From positions 171,751 through 235,750 of the forward strand of contig NZ_VDND01000004.1 of the NCBI RefSeq assembly GCF_007665395.1: a stretch of 64,000 bases of DNA, written 5' to 3'. Both the position numbers and the translations under genes were made by a program. Shown here one piece after another: positions 1-9,502 of the stretch. Position 1 is the stretch's first letter. Each line of letters starts with the position of its first letter. The notes under the pieces were generated by a model, which had not been told where the DNA came from, did not search any database, and saw nothing but the letters and a program-made list of their open reading frames with translations. This DNA is from Pseudomonas oryzihabitans. GTDB lineage: Bacteria; Pseudomonadota; Gammaproteobacteria; Pseudomonadales; Pseudomonadaceae.

Positions 1-245
1 CTGCTGCCGGCGGCGAAGATCAGGCGCACGTCGAACATCGGCAGTTCCGGCGCCGGCACGAACAGCACCTGGGCACCCTCGGCGGTACGCCAGCGCTGGA
101 TGTCCAGCTGACGGCCCAGGGGTGGTGCGTCCTTGAGGGTCTTCAGGCTGTCCACGGCGGGATAGGCCCGCGCCAATTCATTGACCGGTGACGGGGACTG
201 GCAGCCGGCGAGCAGGCACAGCGAGAGGCAGAGCAGGCGCTTCAT
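1..245 (-). CDS. M16 family peptidase-like lipoprotein, N-terminal part
   Basis: Only the first 81 codons are inside the window; the gene continues past base 1. The start ATG (complement of 243-245) overlaps the stop of the upstream M16 gene as ATGA, so the two are translationally coupled. A type II signal peptide is visible, with lipobox LAGC and Cys15 as the lipidation site, followed by a Pro/Ser-rich linker and the beginning of an M16 fold (LPMFDVRLIF then AAGS). In M16 pairs one partner normally carries the zinc motif and the other is the non-catalytic half. This is the second gene of the pair, but the window ends before any zinc motif could be seen. Probably a periplasmic, membrane-anchored partner of the next gene. 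Confidence 0.85.
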   Translation of the reverse strand, partial: MKRLLCLSLCLLAGCQSPSPVNELARAYPAVDSLKTLKDAPPLGRQLDIQRWRTAEGAQVLFVPAPELPMFDVRLIFAAGS

Positions 246-1603
246 GGACGCGTCTCCGCGGCGGGTGCGGGCCTTAGCTGGGCCAGGGTCAGGCGCTCGC
301 GGGTGAAGTAGGTGCGGGCCACGCGGCGCAGGTCGTCCGGGGTGACCTTGGCCAGCTCGTCGAGTAGCGCATCGCCCCGCCGCCAGCCGAGGCCGACGCT
401 TTCCAGCTGGCCGATGCTGCTGGCCTGGGCGGTGATGGAGTCGCGGCCGTAGACCAGGCCGGCCACCAGCAGGGCGCGGACCCGGGCCACTTCCTCCACA
501 GTGGGTGCCTCGCGCTTGAGCAGCTCCAGTTGCTCCCAGAAGGCCGCTTCCAGCTGTTCGAGGGTCTTGCCGCGCTGGGTGTTGGGAAGGCCGCTGAGCA
601 GGAAGAGGCTGTCGCCATTGGTATAGGCGCCGTAGGCGGCGCGGACGCTGGTGGCCAGTTCCTGGCCGCGTTCGAGGCGGCTGGGCAGGCGGGCCCCCGA
701 ACCGCCGCCGAGCAGGGCTGCCAGCAGTTGCAGGGCATAGGCGTCGCGGGGATTGGCGGCGGTGGCCAGGCTGGGCACGTTGAAGCCCATCAGCAGGCTG
801 GGCACCTCGCGCGCCTGCAGCGCCAGGCGCCGCTCACCCGGCGCGGGCAGCTCCAGCGGGCGCCGCGGCGCGGGCAGCTCGCTGCGCGGGATGGCGCCGA
901 ACCACCGCTGCACCTCGGCCTTGAGCGCCTGGGGGTCGACGTCACCCACCACCACCAGGGTGGCGTTGTTGGGCGCGTACCAGGTCTGGTACCAGCGCTG
1001 GAGCTCGGCCGCGCTCAGGCGTTGCAGGTCCTGGGGCCAGCCGATGGTGGGGTTGCGATAGCCGCTGGCGGGATAGGCCGCCGCCTTGAAGCGCTCGAAG
1101 GACAGCGCCTCCGGACGGTCGTCGGTCCGCAGTCGGCGCTCTTCCTTGATCACCTCGAGTTCGCGGGTGACCTCGTCCGGCGCCAGGCGCAGATGGGCCA
1201 TGCGATCGGCTTCCAGCTCCAGAGCCACCGGCAGGCGGTCGCGGGCGAGCAGCTGGTAGTAGACGGTGTAGTCGTCGGTGGTGAAGGCGTTTTCCTCGGC
1301 GCCCAGGTCGCGCAGCAGATGCGAGGCCTCGCCGGCGCCGAGCTTGCGGCTGCCCTTGAACATCAGGTGTTCCAGCGCATGGGACAAACCGGTCGCGCCG
1401 GGGCCTTCCAGGCTCGAACCCACCCGGTACCAGAGCTGCATGACGGCAACCGGGGCCCGGTGGTCTTCGCGGACCACCAGCTTCAGACCGTTGTCGAGGA
1501 CGAATTCCTCGGTGTTCTGCCGGCTGGCAGCGGCCAGGGCGAGGCCGGGGAGCAGGCTGAGCAGGACGACCAGGGCGGTTCGACGAGAGCGGGAGGCGGG
1601 CAT
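242..1603 (-). CDS. M16 family zinc metallopeptidase (pitrilysin/PqqF-like), periplasmic
   Basis: This 453-aa protein has a Sec signal peptide (hydrophobic residues about 10-26, AxA-type site near 25). Next comes the inverted zinc motif HxxEH: His75, Glu78 and His79 in HALEH, with the downstream acidic helix (LEVIKEERR, about 150-158) that normally supplies the third zinc ligand. The inactive-lobe half (about 220-430) has the usual R/Y substrate-binding region. It is therefore the catalytic member of an M16 pair and should degrade peptides in the periplasm together with the overlapping downstream lipoprotein. It is divergent from ftsY; the 202 bp between them must hold both promoters, but no convincing -35/-10 pair was found there. 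Corresponds by position to the PA0372/PA0371 pair of P. aeruginosa. Confidence 0.9.
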   Translation of the reverse strand: MPASRSRRTALVVLLSLLPGLALAAASRQNTEEFVLDNGLKLVVREDHRAPVAVMQLWYRVGSSLEGPGATGLSHALEHLMFKGSRKLGAGEASHLLRDLGAEENAFTTDDYTVYYQLLARDRLPVALELEADRMAHLRLAPDEVTRELEVIKEERRLRTDDRPEALSFERFKAAAYPASGYRNPTIGWPQDLQRLSAAELQRWYQTWYAPNNATLVVVGDVDPQALKAEVQRWFGAIPRSELPAPRRPLELPAPGERRLALQAREVPSLLMGFNVPSLATAANPRDAYALQLLAALLGGGSGARLPSRLERGQELATSVRAAYGAYTNGDSLFLLSGLPNTQRGKTLEQLEAAFWEQLELLKREAPTVEEVARVRALLVAGLVYGRDSITAQASSIGQLESVGLGWRRGDALLDELAKVTPDDLRRVARTYFTRERLTLAQLRPAPAAETRP

Positions 1604-1805
1604 TGCGAGAGCAGGCCTTGTAGCGCGGTAGGGGACGAAGCGGCTGCGTCCTGGGGACGGTCGCGCGTTTTTCGCCGACGGGGAGGTCTTCCGCCCGGCA
1701 GGCTGCTAGGATACGCATCCCTTTTCCCGACGGCCATGCCTGACGGTCGAGCGCCGCCTGGCGGAGCTCCCGCAGCCCGGTCGTCCGTTCGATACAGAGC
1801 CCCGC

Positions 1806-3244
1806 ATGTTTGGATCCGACGACAAGAAGTCTCCCCCCACGGAGAAGAAAAGCCTGTTCGGCTGGTTCCGCAAGAAGACCGCCGAGCCCGTAGAAACCCC
1901 GGCCGAAGCCCCGGCGGCCGCTCCCGAGGAGCGCCTGCCCGAGCCGCTGGCCAGCGAGCCGGTGCAGCACCCGGAGCCGGTACCCGAGCCGCCGGAGGCC
2001 ATCCCTTCGCTGACGCCGATGCCGGCGTCCGAGGAAGAAGCGCCGTCGCCGGTCGCGCTCACGGCGCTGGTCGAGCCGGTGGTGATAGATCCCATCGTGC
2101 CGCCGGTCGAGGTCGAGCCGGTAAGGGCGCCCGAGCCCGAGCCAGTGGCTGCGCCGGTCGCGCCGCTGCCTCCGGCTGTCCCTGAACCTGAGCCCATTCC
2201 CGCTCCGGTCGTACCTGTTGCGCCCGCCGCCCCGGTCCGTCCTGATCCCGTGGTGGTTGTGCCCGAGCCCGAGCCCGCTCCACCCGCCGTCGCCGCCACT
2301 TCGCCCGAACCGGCCAAGCTGGGCTTCTTCGCCCGCCTGCGCCAGGGCTTGTCCAAGACCAGCGCCAGCCTCGGCGAAGGCATGGCCAGCCTGTTCCTCG
2401 GCAAGAAGGCCATCGACGACGACCTGCTCGAAGAGCTGGAGACCCGCCTGCTGACCGCCGACGTCGGGGTCGAGGCCACCGGCGTCATCATGCGCAACCT
2501 GACCCAGAAGGTGGCGCGCAAGCAGCTGGCCGACAGCGAGGCGCTGTACCAGGCGCTGCAGCAGGAACTCACCGAGATGCTGCTGCCGGTGGAGCAACCG
2601 CTGGTGATTGACACCAGCCACAAGCCCTACGTGATCCTGGTGGTCGGCGTGAACGGCGCCGGCAAGACCACCACCATCGGCAAGCTGGCCAAGCGCCTGC
2701 AGAACGAAGGCAAGAAGGTCATGCTGGCCGCCGGCGATACCTTCCGCGCCGCCGCCGTGGAGCAGTTGCAGGTCTGGGGCGAGCGCAATCGCATCCCGGT
2801 GATTGCCCAGCACACCGGCGCCGATTCCGCCTCGGTGATCTTCGATGCCGTCCAGGCGGCCAAGGCCCGCGGCATCGATGTGCTGATCGCCGACACCGCC
2901 GGCCGGCTGCACACCAAGGACAACCTCATGGAAGAGCTGCGCAAGGTGCGCCGGGTGATCGGCAAGCTGGACGAGGCGGCGCCCCACGAGACCCTGCTGG
3001 TGCTGGACGCCGGTACCGGCCAGAACGCCCTCAACCAGGCCAAGCAGTTCCACAATGCGGTGCCCCTGACCGGCCTGGCGCTGACCAAGCTGGATGGCAC
3101 CGCCAAGGGCGGGGTGATCTTCGCCCTGGCCAAGCAGAGCGCCCTGCCGATCCGCTACGTCGGCGTCGGCGAAGGCATCGACGATCTGCGGCCCTTCGAG
3201 GCGCGGCCCTTCGTTCAGGCCCTGTTCGCGGAGCGTGGCGTCTC

Positions 3245-3248
<4 letters not shown>
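1806..3248 (+). CDS. ftsY: Signal recognition particle receptor FtsY
   Basis: 480-aa SRP-receptor GTPase that docks ribosome-nascent chain-SRP complexes at the inner membrane. Residues 1-170 are an unusually long acidic A domain rich in Pro, Glu, Ala and Val. The N domain follows (from about 172, starting KLGFFARLRQ), then the G domain: P-loop GVNGAGKT at 281-288, DTAGR, and TKLDGTAKGG near the C terminus. The start ATG gives an MFGSDDKK beginning typical of Pseudomonas FtsY. First gene of the ftsY-ftsE-ftsX-rpoH cluster; its stop overlaps the ftsE start (ATGA). The NG core is canonical and only the A domain is expanded relative to E. coli architecture. Confidence 0.98.
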
Positions 3249-3915
<667 letters not shown>

Positions 3916-3919
<4 letters not shown>

Positions 3920-4926
3920 GCGCCAACGAACTGCCGCGTGGCGAAGAGCAGGGCGGCAAGCCCCAGCGTCCGCAACGCCAGGCTCCGCAGAAACCCAAGA
4001 GCGACTGGCGCAGCCCGTTGCACGCCTACCTCGAAGCCCACCGTACCGGCCTCCGGGACAGCCTCAGGCGCATGGTGCAGCAACCCATAGGCACCTTCCT
4101 CACCTGCCTGGTGATGGGGATCGCCCTGGCCCTGCCGATGGGCGTATCGCTGCTGCTGAAGAACGTCGAGCGCCTCGGTGGCTCTTGGCAGCGCGCGGCG
4201 CAGATCTCGGTCTTCCTCGACCTGCGCACCGGGCAGGACCAGGCCGAGGTGCTGATGAGCCAGATCAAGGTGCTGCCGGACGTGGCCGAGGCGCGCTGGA
4301 TCAGCCCGGATGACGCCCTGAAGGAATTGCAGCAGGACGCCGGCCTTGGTGAGGCGCTGCGCGAATTGCCGCAGAATCCGCTGCCCGGTGTCATCGCCGT
4401 GACGCCCAAGGAAATCGACAAGAGCCGCCTCGACATGCTGCGCAGCCAGTTGGCCGAGATGAACGGCGTGCAGCAGGTACAGCTGGACATGCAGTGGGTC
4501 GAACGCCTCACCGCCATCCTCAAGCTCGGCGAGCGCTTCGTCTTCGGCCTGACCGTGGTGCTGGTGATCGCCCTGTTGCTGGTGATCGGCAACACCATCC
4601 GCCTCGCCATCGAAAACCGCCGCACCGAGATCGAGGTGGTCAAGCTGGTGGGCGGTACCGACGGCTACGTGCGCCGGCCCTTCCTCTACATGGGTGCGCT
4701 GTTCGGCCTCGGCGCCGGCATCGCCGCCTGGGCGCTGCTGGTGTTCGGCCTGAACTGGCTCAATGCGGCGGTGATCGACCTGGCCGGCCTCTACGGCAGC
4801 AATTTCGCCCTTGGCAGCGTAGCCGTGGAAGATGGCCTGCAGCTGCTGATCGGCGCCGTATTGCTCGGTTATATTGGCGCCTGGCTGGCGGTCGCCCGCC
4901 ATCTGCGCGAACTCGCCCCGCGCTGA
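3916..4926 (+). CDS. ftsX: Cell division protein FtsX
   Basis: 336-aa permease-like partner of FtsE. The N-terminal about 45 residues are hydrophilic and cytoplasmic (rich in Gln, Pro and Lys). Four membrane segments can be read at about 58-80, 208-230, 257-280 and 309-326. The periplasmic domain between TM1 and TM2 (about 85-200) is the part that contacts murein-hydrolase activators in other bacteria. The C-terminal part fits the FtsX/MacB permease fold, with ENRRTEIEVVKLVG after TM2. Stop at 4924-4926 is followed by a 10-bp-stem hairpin, then rpoH. Confidence 0.97.
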
Positions 4927-4933
4927 CGAACGG

Positions 4934-4958
4934 CCGTTTCCGCAACCTGCGGAAACGG
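4934..4958 (+). terminator. Hairpin between ftsX and rpoH
   Basis: A perfect 10-bp stem (CCGTTTCCGC at 4934-4943 and its complement at 4949-4958) with a 5-nt loop sits 7 bp after the ftsX stop. There is no U tract, so it may attenuate or stabilise the ftsX mRNA end rather than be an efficient intrinsic terminator. Confidence 0.4.
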
Positions 4959-5011
4959 TCCAAACCCCTGATGAAACAAGGCTTTCGCGGGTGTTTTCAG
5001 CTGGGGTTAAG

Positions 5012-5040
5012 GGAACCTCGGCTAGTCTGGCGCTGTCCAA
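5012..5040 (+). promoter_or_regulatory. Possible AlgU/sigma-E-type promoter for rpoH
   Basis: GGAACCT at 5012-5018 and GTCCAA at 5035-5040 lie 16 bp apart, close to the extracytoplasmic sigma consensus GGAACTT-N16-GTCTAA. The start codon is about 50 bp downstream. rpoH of P. aeruginosa is known to have an AlgU-dependent promoter, so this fits, but one mismatch in each box keeps it tentative. Confidence 0.45.
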
Positions 5041-5087
5041 AAAATCAGTGTTAGACTGTCCAGTGCTTAGTGAATCGGAGGATTCGC

Positions 5088-5942
5088 ATGACCACTTCGT
5101 TGCAACCTGTTCCTACATTGGTTCCCGGCGCCAGCCTGGAAGCCTATGTGCACTCGGTGAACAGCATTCCGCTGCTCACCCCGGAGCGGGAGCGTGAACT
5201 GGCCGAGCGCCTCTTCTACAAGGAAGACGTGGAGGCCGCCCGGCAGTTGGTGCTCGCCCACCTGCGCTTCGTGGTGCATATCGCCAAGAGCTATTCCGGC
5301 TATGGTCTGGCCCAGGCCGACCTGATCCAGGAAGGCAATGTCGGCCTGATGAAGGCCGTCAAGCGCTTCAATCCCGAAATGGGCGTACGCCTGGTGTCCT
5401 TTGCCGTGCATTGGATCAAGGCCGAGATCCATGAATTCATCCTGCGCAACTGGCGCATCGTCAAGGTGGCCACCACCAAGGCCCAGCGCAAGCTGTTCTT
5501 TAACCTGCGCAGCCAGAAGAAGCGGCTGGCCTGGCTGAACAACGACGAGGTCCATCGCGTGGCCGAGACCCTGGGCGTCGAGCCGCGGGAGGTGCGCGAG
5601 ATGGAAAGCCGTCTGACCGGTCAGGACATGGCCTTCGATCCGGCCAGCGATGCCGACGACGATGCCGCCTACCAGTCGCCGGCCCAGTATCTGGAAGACA
5701 GCCGCTACGATCCGGCCCGCCAGCTGGAGGAAGCCGACTGGACCGATAGCTCCACGGCCAATCTGCACGAGGCCCTGGAACGCCTGGATGACCGCAGCCG
5801 CGACATCCTCTATCAGCGCTGGCTGGCCGAGGAAAAGGCCACGCTGCACGAGCTGGCGGCCAAGTACAACGTGTCGGCGGAGCGTATCCGTCAGCTGGAA
5901 AAGAACGCGATGAACAAGCTCAAGGGCAACATCGCCGCCTGA
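5088..5942 (+). CDS. rpoH: RNA polymerase heat-shock sigma factor RpoH (sigma-32)
   Basis: 284-aa alternative sigma factor directing heat-shock transcription. Region 2 ([29 protein letters not shown]), the RpoH box ([11 protein letters not shown], needed for chaperone and FtsH control in E. coli) and region 4 ([10 protein letters not shown], then [13 protein letters not shown]) are all present. The ATG at 5088 is preferred over an in-frame GTG at 5070 because the ribosome site CGGAGGA lies between them, and MTTSLQPVP is the usual Pseudomonas N terminus. It is followed by a clear intrinsic terminator and probably also has its own promoter. Confidence 0.98.
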   Translation: MTTSLQPVPTLVPGASLEAYVHSVNSIPLLTPERERELAERLFYKEDVEAARQLVLAHLRFVVHIAKSYSGYGLAQADLIQEGNVGLMKAVKRFNPEMGVRLVSFAVHWIKAEIHEFILRNWRIVKVATTKAQRKLFFNLRSQKKRLAWLNNDEVHRVAETLGVEPREVREMESRLTGQDMAFDPASDADDDAAYQSPAQYLEDSRYDPARQLEEADWTDSSTANLHEALERLDDRSRDILYQRWLAEEKATLHELAAKYNVSAERIRQLEKNAMNKLKGNIAA

Positions 5943-5961
5943 TCCGAGCGTTCATCGAGAA

Positions 5962-5987
5962 GCCGCGCCTCAGGGCGCGGTTTTTTT
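5962..5987 (+). terminator. Rho-independent terminator of rpoH
   Basis: CCGCGCC, a TCA loop, GGGCGCGG and then seven T residues: a strong GC stem with U tract 20 bp after the rpoH stop. Confidence 0.92.
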
Positions 5988-6028
5988 ATGTCTGCGAGTT
6001 CGGCTTTAGCACGGAAGGCGCGCGACCC

Positions 6029-6093
6029 ATCGCGGCCATGGGCCGCTCCTACAGCAGAGGCCCTAACTGGTAGGAGCGGCCCATGGCCGCGAT
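6029..6093. repeat. REP doublet (REPIN-like inverted repeat)
   Basis: Two exactly complementary 23-bp arms at 6029-6051 and 6071-6093, separated by 19 bp. Each arm contains the short palindrome core GGCCATGGGCC or its near-equivalent next to GCTCCTA/TAGGAGC. This is the architecture of a Pseudomonas REP pair: GTAGGAGCGG-type sequence, GC-rich core, head to head. It lies between rpoH and mtgA, which converge here. Confidence 0.85.
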
Positions 6094-6169
6094 CCAGGCT
6101 CACCCTTGGCATTCGAACGCTAGGCTTTCATTGCGTCTCGACAGGCAACGCGACGTTCAACGCCCAGTT

Positions 6170-6871
6170 TTACTGCCCGGTCATCCGTCGCAGATAGTCG
6201 CTGCCGCCGAGCTGGCGTTCCTGCTGGCGGATCCAGGCGGCGCGCTCGGCGACGTAGGCGCTCGGGCGGCTCGGACTCCATTCGCGCGGATTGGGCAGGA
6301 CGGCGGCCAGCAGGCTGGCCTGGCGGTCAGACAGGTAGGGGGCGCCTATGCCGAAATGATGGCGCGCCGCGGCCTCGGCGCCGAACACGCCATCGTCCCA
6401 TTCCACGCTGTTGAGATAGACCTCGAGGATGCGTTGCTTGGACCAGAAGGTCTCCAGCAGCACCGTGAACCAGGCTTCGAAGGCCTTGCGCAGGTAGCTG
6501 CGGCCGCTCCAGAGGAAGAGATTCTTGGCGGTCTGCTGGCTGATGGTGCTGGCGCCGCGCAGGGAACCGCCGGCTTCGTTGTGGCTGAAGGCCTGGCGGA
6601 TCGCCGCCATGTCGAAGCCCCAGTGCTCGGCGAAGTGCTGGTCCTCGCCAGCGATCACCGCCATCTTGAGATCGTCCGGCAGCTCCTTCCAGGGCCGCCA
6701 GTCGCGTTGCAGGTCGATGGGCTTGCCGTCGATCCAGGACTCGACCTTGCGCTCCACCATCAGCATGCTGCCCGGCGGCGGTACCCAGCGCAGGATCAGC
6801 ACCAGGGCCGCGCTGAGGGCGGCGAACCAGAGGGCGATACGCAGGAGACGGCGGAGGAGGGTGAGCAGCAT
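6170..6871 (-). CDS. mtgA: Monofunctional biosynthetic peptidoglycan transglycosylase
   Basis: 233-aa inner-membrane glycosyltransferase (GT51 family) that polymerises lipid II into glycan strands without a penicillin-binding domain. One N-terminal anchor (about 4-28) precedes the GT51 domain. The catalytic Glu is in GEDQHFAEHWG, and the conserved GASTISQQTAKN and FEAWFT.LLE stretches follow. The size is that of MtgA, not a bifunctional PBP1. It stands alone, convergent with rpoH and divergent from the DUF423 gene. Confidence 0.96.
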   Translation of the reverse strand: MLLTLLRRLLRIALWFAALSAALVLILRWVPPPGSMLMVERKVESWIDGKPIDLQRDWRPWKELPDDLKMAVIAGEDQHFAEHWGFDMAAIRQAFSHNEAGGSLRGASTISQQTAKNLFLWSGRSYLRKAFEAWFTVLLETFWSKQRILEVYLNSVEWDDGVFGAEAAARHHFGIGAPYLSDRQASLLAAVLPNPREWSPSRPSAYVAERAAWIRQQERQLGGSDYLRRMTGQ

Positions 6872-6899
6872 CGGCTTGGTCTTTGGCGGTTAGCGGGCC

Positions 6900-6905
6900 A
6901 TTATA
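6900..6905 (-). promoter_or_regulatory. Candidate -10 element for mtgA
   Basis: The minus strand reads TATAAT here, about 30 bp before the mtgA start codon, which would give a leader of about 20 nt. No good -35 hexamer was found at 16-18 bp, so support rests on the perfect -10 and its position. Confidence 0.4.
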
Positions 6906-6939
6906 ACCAGCGCTGCTCTTCCATCGCCCGGTAAAACCC

Positions 6940-7317
6940 ATGTTGCGTCTCTTCCTGCTGTTCGCGGCCCTGGCCGGCTTCACCGGTGTCGGCCTCGGCG
7001 CCTTCGCCGCCCACGGTCTCAAGGGGCGACTGTCCGCCGATTACCTCGCCGTGTTCCAGACCGGCGTGCTCTACCAGCTCATCCATGCCCTGGCGCTGTT
7101 CGGCGTCGCCCTGCTGTCGCTGCATTTCCAGGGCCGCCTGGTGGCCTGGGCCGGTGGCTGCTTCATCGCCGGCATCCTGCTGTTTTCCGGCAGTCTCTAC
7201 CTGCTGACGCTGACCGGCGTTTCCCGGCTGGGCATCGTCACGCCCTTCGGTGGCCTGTGCTTCCTCGCCGGCTGGGCCTGCCTGGCCATCCTGGCCTGGC
7301 GCCTGAGCAGCCTCTGA
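6940..7317 (+). CDS. DUF423 family small membrane protein (YgdD-like)
   Basis: 125 aa, almost entirely hydrophobic with four predicted membrane spans (about 1-22, 45-65, 70-92 and 98-120). The conserved DUF423 N terminus is present: [12 protein letters not shown] after the first span, and the [10 protein letters not shown] segment in the second. The family is widespread in bacteria (and as TMEM256 in animals) with no established function. It is a single gene between mtgA (divergent) and thiS, 94 bp upstream of the latter. Confidence 0.88.
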   Translation: MLRLFLLFAALAGFTGVGLGAFAAHGLKGRLSADYLAVFQTGVLYQLIHALALFGVALLSLHFQGRLVAWAGGCFIAGILLFSGSLYLLTLTGVSRLGIVTPFGGLCFLAGWACLAILAWRLSSL

Positions 7318-7374
7318 GCGCGCGCTGGCCGTCGTTCCCGGTCCGGCGTCGCTGCAATGCGCGCCCGACCGGCG

Positions 7375-7380
7375 TAGAAT
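7375..7380 (+). promoter_or_regulatory. Candidate -10 element for thiS-thiG
   Basis: TAGAAT at 7375-7380, with a poor -35 (CTGCAA at 7352-7357, 17-bp spacer), 32 bp upstream of the thiS start. No thiamine (TPP) riboswitch was recognised in the short leader. Confidence 0.35.
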
Positions 7381-7411
7381 GCGTCGCTCACCCCGCGACG
7401 ATGCTTTTGCC

Positions 7412-7612
7412 ATGCAGATCCTGTTGAACGGCGAATCCCTTGAATTGCCGGACGGTGCCACCGTCGCCGACCTGCTCGTGCGTCTCGAATTGACCGGACG
7501 GCGGGTGGCGGTGGAGCGCAACCTCGACATCGTGCCGCGCAGCCAGCACGCCACCACCGCCCTGGCGGACGGCGACCGGCTGGAAGTGGTCCACGCCATC
7601 GGCGGCGGCTAG
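7412..7612 (+). CDS. thiS: Sulfur carrier protein ThiS
   Basis: 66-aa ubiquitin-like protein that carries sulfur as a C-terminal thiocarboxylate for thiazole synthesis. It ends in the diagnostic Gly-Gly (VVHAIGGG). The beta-grasp core [18 protein letters not shown] is typical. The ATG at 7412 gives the normal MQILLNG start; a frame extension to 7379 would add 11 unrelated residues. The thiG start follows 19 bp after the stop, so the pair forms one operon, as in other pseudomonads. Confidence 0.96.
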   Translation: MQILLNGESLELPDGATVADLLVRLELTGRRVAVERNLDIVPRSQHATTALADGDRLEVVHAIGGG

Positions 7613-7631
7613 CCGCGAAAGAGGAATCCAG

Positions 7632-8414
7632 ATGAAAGACACTCCCTTCACCCTCGCCGGGCGCACCTATGAATCGCGCCTGCTGGTGGGTACCGGCAAG
7701 TACCGGGATCTCGAAGAGACCCGCGTGGCCATCGAAGCCTCGGGTGCCGAGATCGTCACCGTGGCGGTGCGCCGTACCAATATCGGCCAGAATCCCGGCG
7801 AGCCCAACCTGCTCGACGTGATCTCCCCCGAGCGCTACACCATCCTGCCCAACACCGCCGGCTGCTACGACGCGGTGGAGGCGGTGCGTACCTGCCGCCT
7901 GGCGCGCGAGCTGCTCGACGGGCACAACCTGGTCAAGCTGGAAGTCCTGGCCGACCAGAAGACCCTGTTCCCCAACGTCATCGAGACCCTCAAGGCGGCC
8001 GAGACCCTGGTGGCCGACGGCTTCGACGTCATGGTCTACACCAGCGACGACCCCATCGTCGCCCGCCAGCTGGAAGCCATCGGCTGCATCGCCGTGATGC
8101 CGCTGGCCGGCCTGATCGGCTCGGGCCTGGGCATCTGCAACCCCTACAACCTGCGCATCATCCTCGAAGAGGCCAAGGTGCCGGTGCTGGTGGATGCCGG
8201 GGTCGGTACCGCCTCCGATGCCACCATCGCCATGGAGCTGGGGTGCGAGGCGGTGCTGATGAACAGCGCCATCGCCCATGCCCGCGAGCCGGTGCTGATG
8301 GCCGAGGCCATGAAGCACGCCATCGTCGCCGGCCGCCTGGCCTACCTGGCCGGCCGCATGCCGCGCAAGCTCTACGCCACGGCGTCTTCGCCGCTGGACG
8401 GCCTGGTCAACTAG
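7632..8414 (+). CDS. thiG: Thiazole synthase ThiG
   Basis: 260-aa TIM-barrel enzyme that condenses deoxyxylulose 5-phosphate, dehydroglycine and ThiS thiocarboxylate into the thiazole phosphate of thiamine. The Schiff-base lysine lies in [10 protein letters not shown]. The phosphate-binding GxG features ([25 protein letters not shown]-like VLMNSAIA) are clear. Full length. Preceded by thiS and a ribosome site (AGAGGAA). Downstream lies a large inverted-repeat element and then a terminator. Confidence 0.97.
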   Translation: MKDTPFTLAGRTYESRLLVGTGKYRDLEETRVAIEASGAEIVTVAVRRTNIGQNPGEPNLLDVISPERYTILPNTAGCYDAVEAVRTCRLARELLDGHNLVKLEVLADQKTLFPNVIETLKAAETLVADGFDVMVYTSDDPIVARQLEAIGCIAVMPLAGLIGSGLGICNPYNLRIILEEAKVPVLVDAGVGTASDATIAMELGCEAVLMNSAIAHAREPVLMAEAMKHAIVAGRLAYLAGRMPRKLYATASSPLDGLVN

Positions 8415-8423
8415 GAGGCTACT

Positions 8424-8545
8424 CTCGATCTGCTGCGCGTCGGCCAAACGGCGTTGAAAATGCCTTCGGAATGCTCATTTACTCTTTGTAAACTCCGCTT
8501 CCTCAGGCATTTTCGCCTTGTTTCGCTCTAGCTCGCGAGATCGAG
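8424..8545. repeat. Large intergenic inverted-repeat element, copy 1
   Basis: About 122 bp between thiG and trmB folding as a nested hairpin. The outer arms are CTCGATCT (8424-8431) and AGATCGAG (8538-8545); the inner arms are GAAAATGCCT and AGGCATTTTC. The apical part carries ATTTAC and GTAAAC around the tip. The 21-bp segment at 8486-8506 recurs exactly at 59795-59815 in copy 2. See findings for the compensatory arms. Confidence 0.8.
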
Positions 8546-8576
8546 AACAGCCTCTACACCGGCGCCCTCCGTCACG

Positions 8577-8605
8577 CGCCCGGCCTCTGCCGGGCGTCTC
8601 TTTTT
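8577..8605 (+). terminator. Rho-independent terminator downstream of thiG
   Basis: CGCCCGGC, loop CTCT, GCCGGGCG, then TCTCTTTTT: an 8-bp GC stem with a T-rich tail, 19 bp before trmB. Confidence 0.85.
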
Positions 8606-8623
8606 CCCACTATCGATAACGCC

Positions 8624-9334
8624 ATGACCGATCATCAAGACGACCAGACTCCCGACCGTCCCCTGCGCACCATCAAGAGCTTCGTGATGCGTGCCGGCCG
8701 CATGACCGAGGGCCAGCAGCGCGGTCTCGACCAAGGCTGGCCGCGCTTCGGTCTGGAATTGTCCGACGGCCCCCGGGATTTCGACCAGGTGTTCGGACGC
8801 CAGGCGCCGCGCACCTTCGAGATCGGCTTCGGCATGGGCCATTCCACCCTGGAGATGGCGGCCGCCGCGCCGGAGCAGGATTTCATCGGCGTCGAGGTGC
8901 ATCGCCCGGGCGTGGGCGCGCTGCTCAACGGCGCCATGACCCAGGGACTGACCAACCTGCGCGTCTACAGCTGCGACGCCCTGGAAGTGCTGCGCCAGAA
9001 CGTCGCCGACGCCAGCCTGGACCGGGTGCTGCTGTTCTTCCCCGATCCCTGGCACAAGAGCCGCCACCACAAGCGCCGTATCGTCCAGCCGGCCTTCGCC
9101 GAACTGGTCCGGCAGAAGCTCAAGGTCGGCGGGGTGCTGCACATGGCCACCGATTGGCAGGCCTATGCCGAACACATGCTCGAGATCATGAACGCCGCCC
9201 CGGGTTACCGTAACCTGGGCGACGCCTCGGGCTACGTCCCTCGTCCCGAGGAAAGACCCATCACCAAGTTCGAGCGGCGCGGCGAGCGGCTGGGCCACGG
9301 CGTCTGGGATCTCAAGTTCGAGCGCTGCGACTGA
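8624..9334 (+). CDS. trmB: tRNA (guanine-N7)-methyltransferase TrmB
   Basis: 236-aa SAM-dependent enzyme making m7G46 in the variable loop of tRNAs. The SAM site is [10 protein letters not shown], with acidic Glu in VEVHRPG. The family signature [15 protein letters not shown] is complete, and [15 protein letters not shown] near the end is typical. Starts at ATG 8624. Separated from thiG by a repeat and terminator, so probably independently transcribed. No obvious terminator follows. Confidence 0.97.
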   Translation: MTDHQDDQTPDRPLRTIKSFVMRAGRMTEGQQRGLDQGWPRFGLELSDGPRDFDQVFGRQAPRTFEIGFGMGHSTLEMAAAAPEQDFIGVEVHRPGVGALLNGAMTQGLTNLRVYSCDALEVLRQNVADASLDRVLLFFPDPWHKSRHHKRRIVQPAFAELVRQKLKVGGVLHMATDWQAYAEHMLEIMNAAPGYRNLGDASGYVPRPEERPITKFERRGERLGHGVWDLKFERCD

Positions 9335-9502
9335 CCGTACGTCTCTGACGAACCGACTTGAGCTGCCAGCGGGCAGTTGGCATGATGGCCAATTGCCCTG
9401 CTGTGATGGCGGTTGCAGTCGAATTCACAGAGACACCTGGATGCCAGCCTCCCACAAGAACGACAAACGGCGTAGTGCCGCCCCTGGCGGGCGACAAGTA
9501 CG

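Noticed and set aside
7318..7411. TPP riboswitch before thiS
   Set aside because: The leader is too short and lacks the conserved CUGAGA and GGG/ACCUG THI-box elements.
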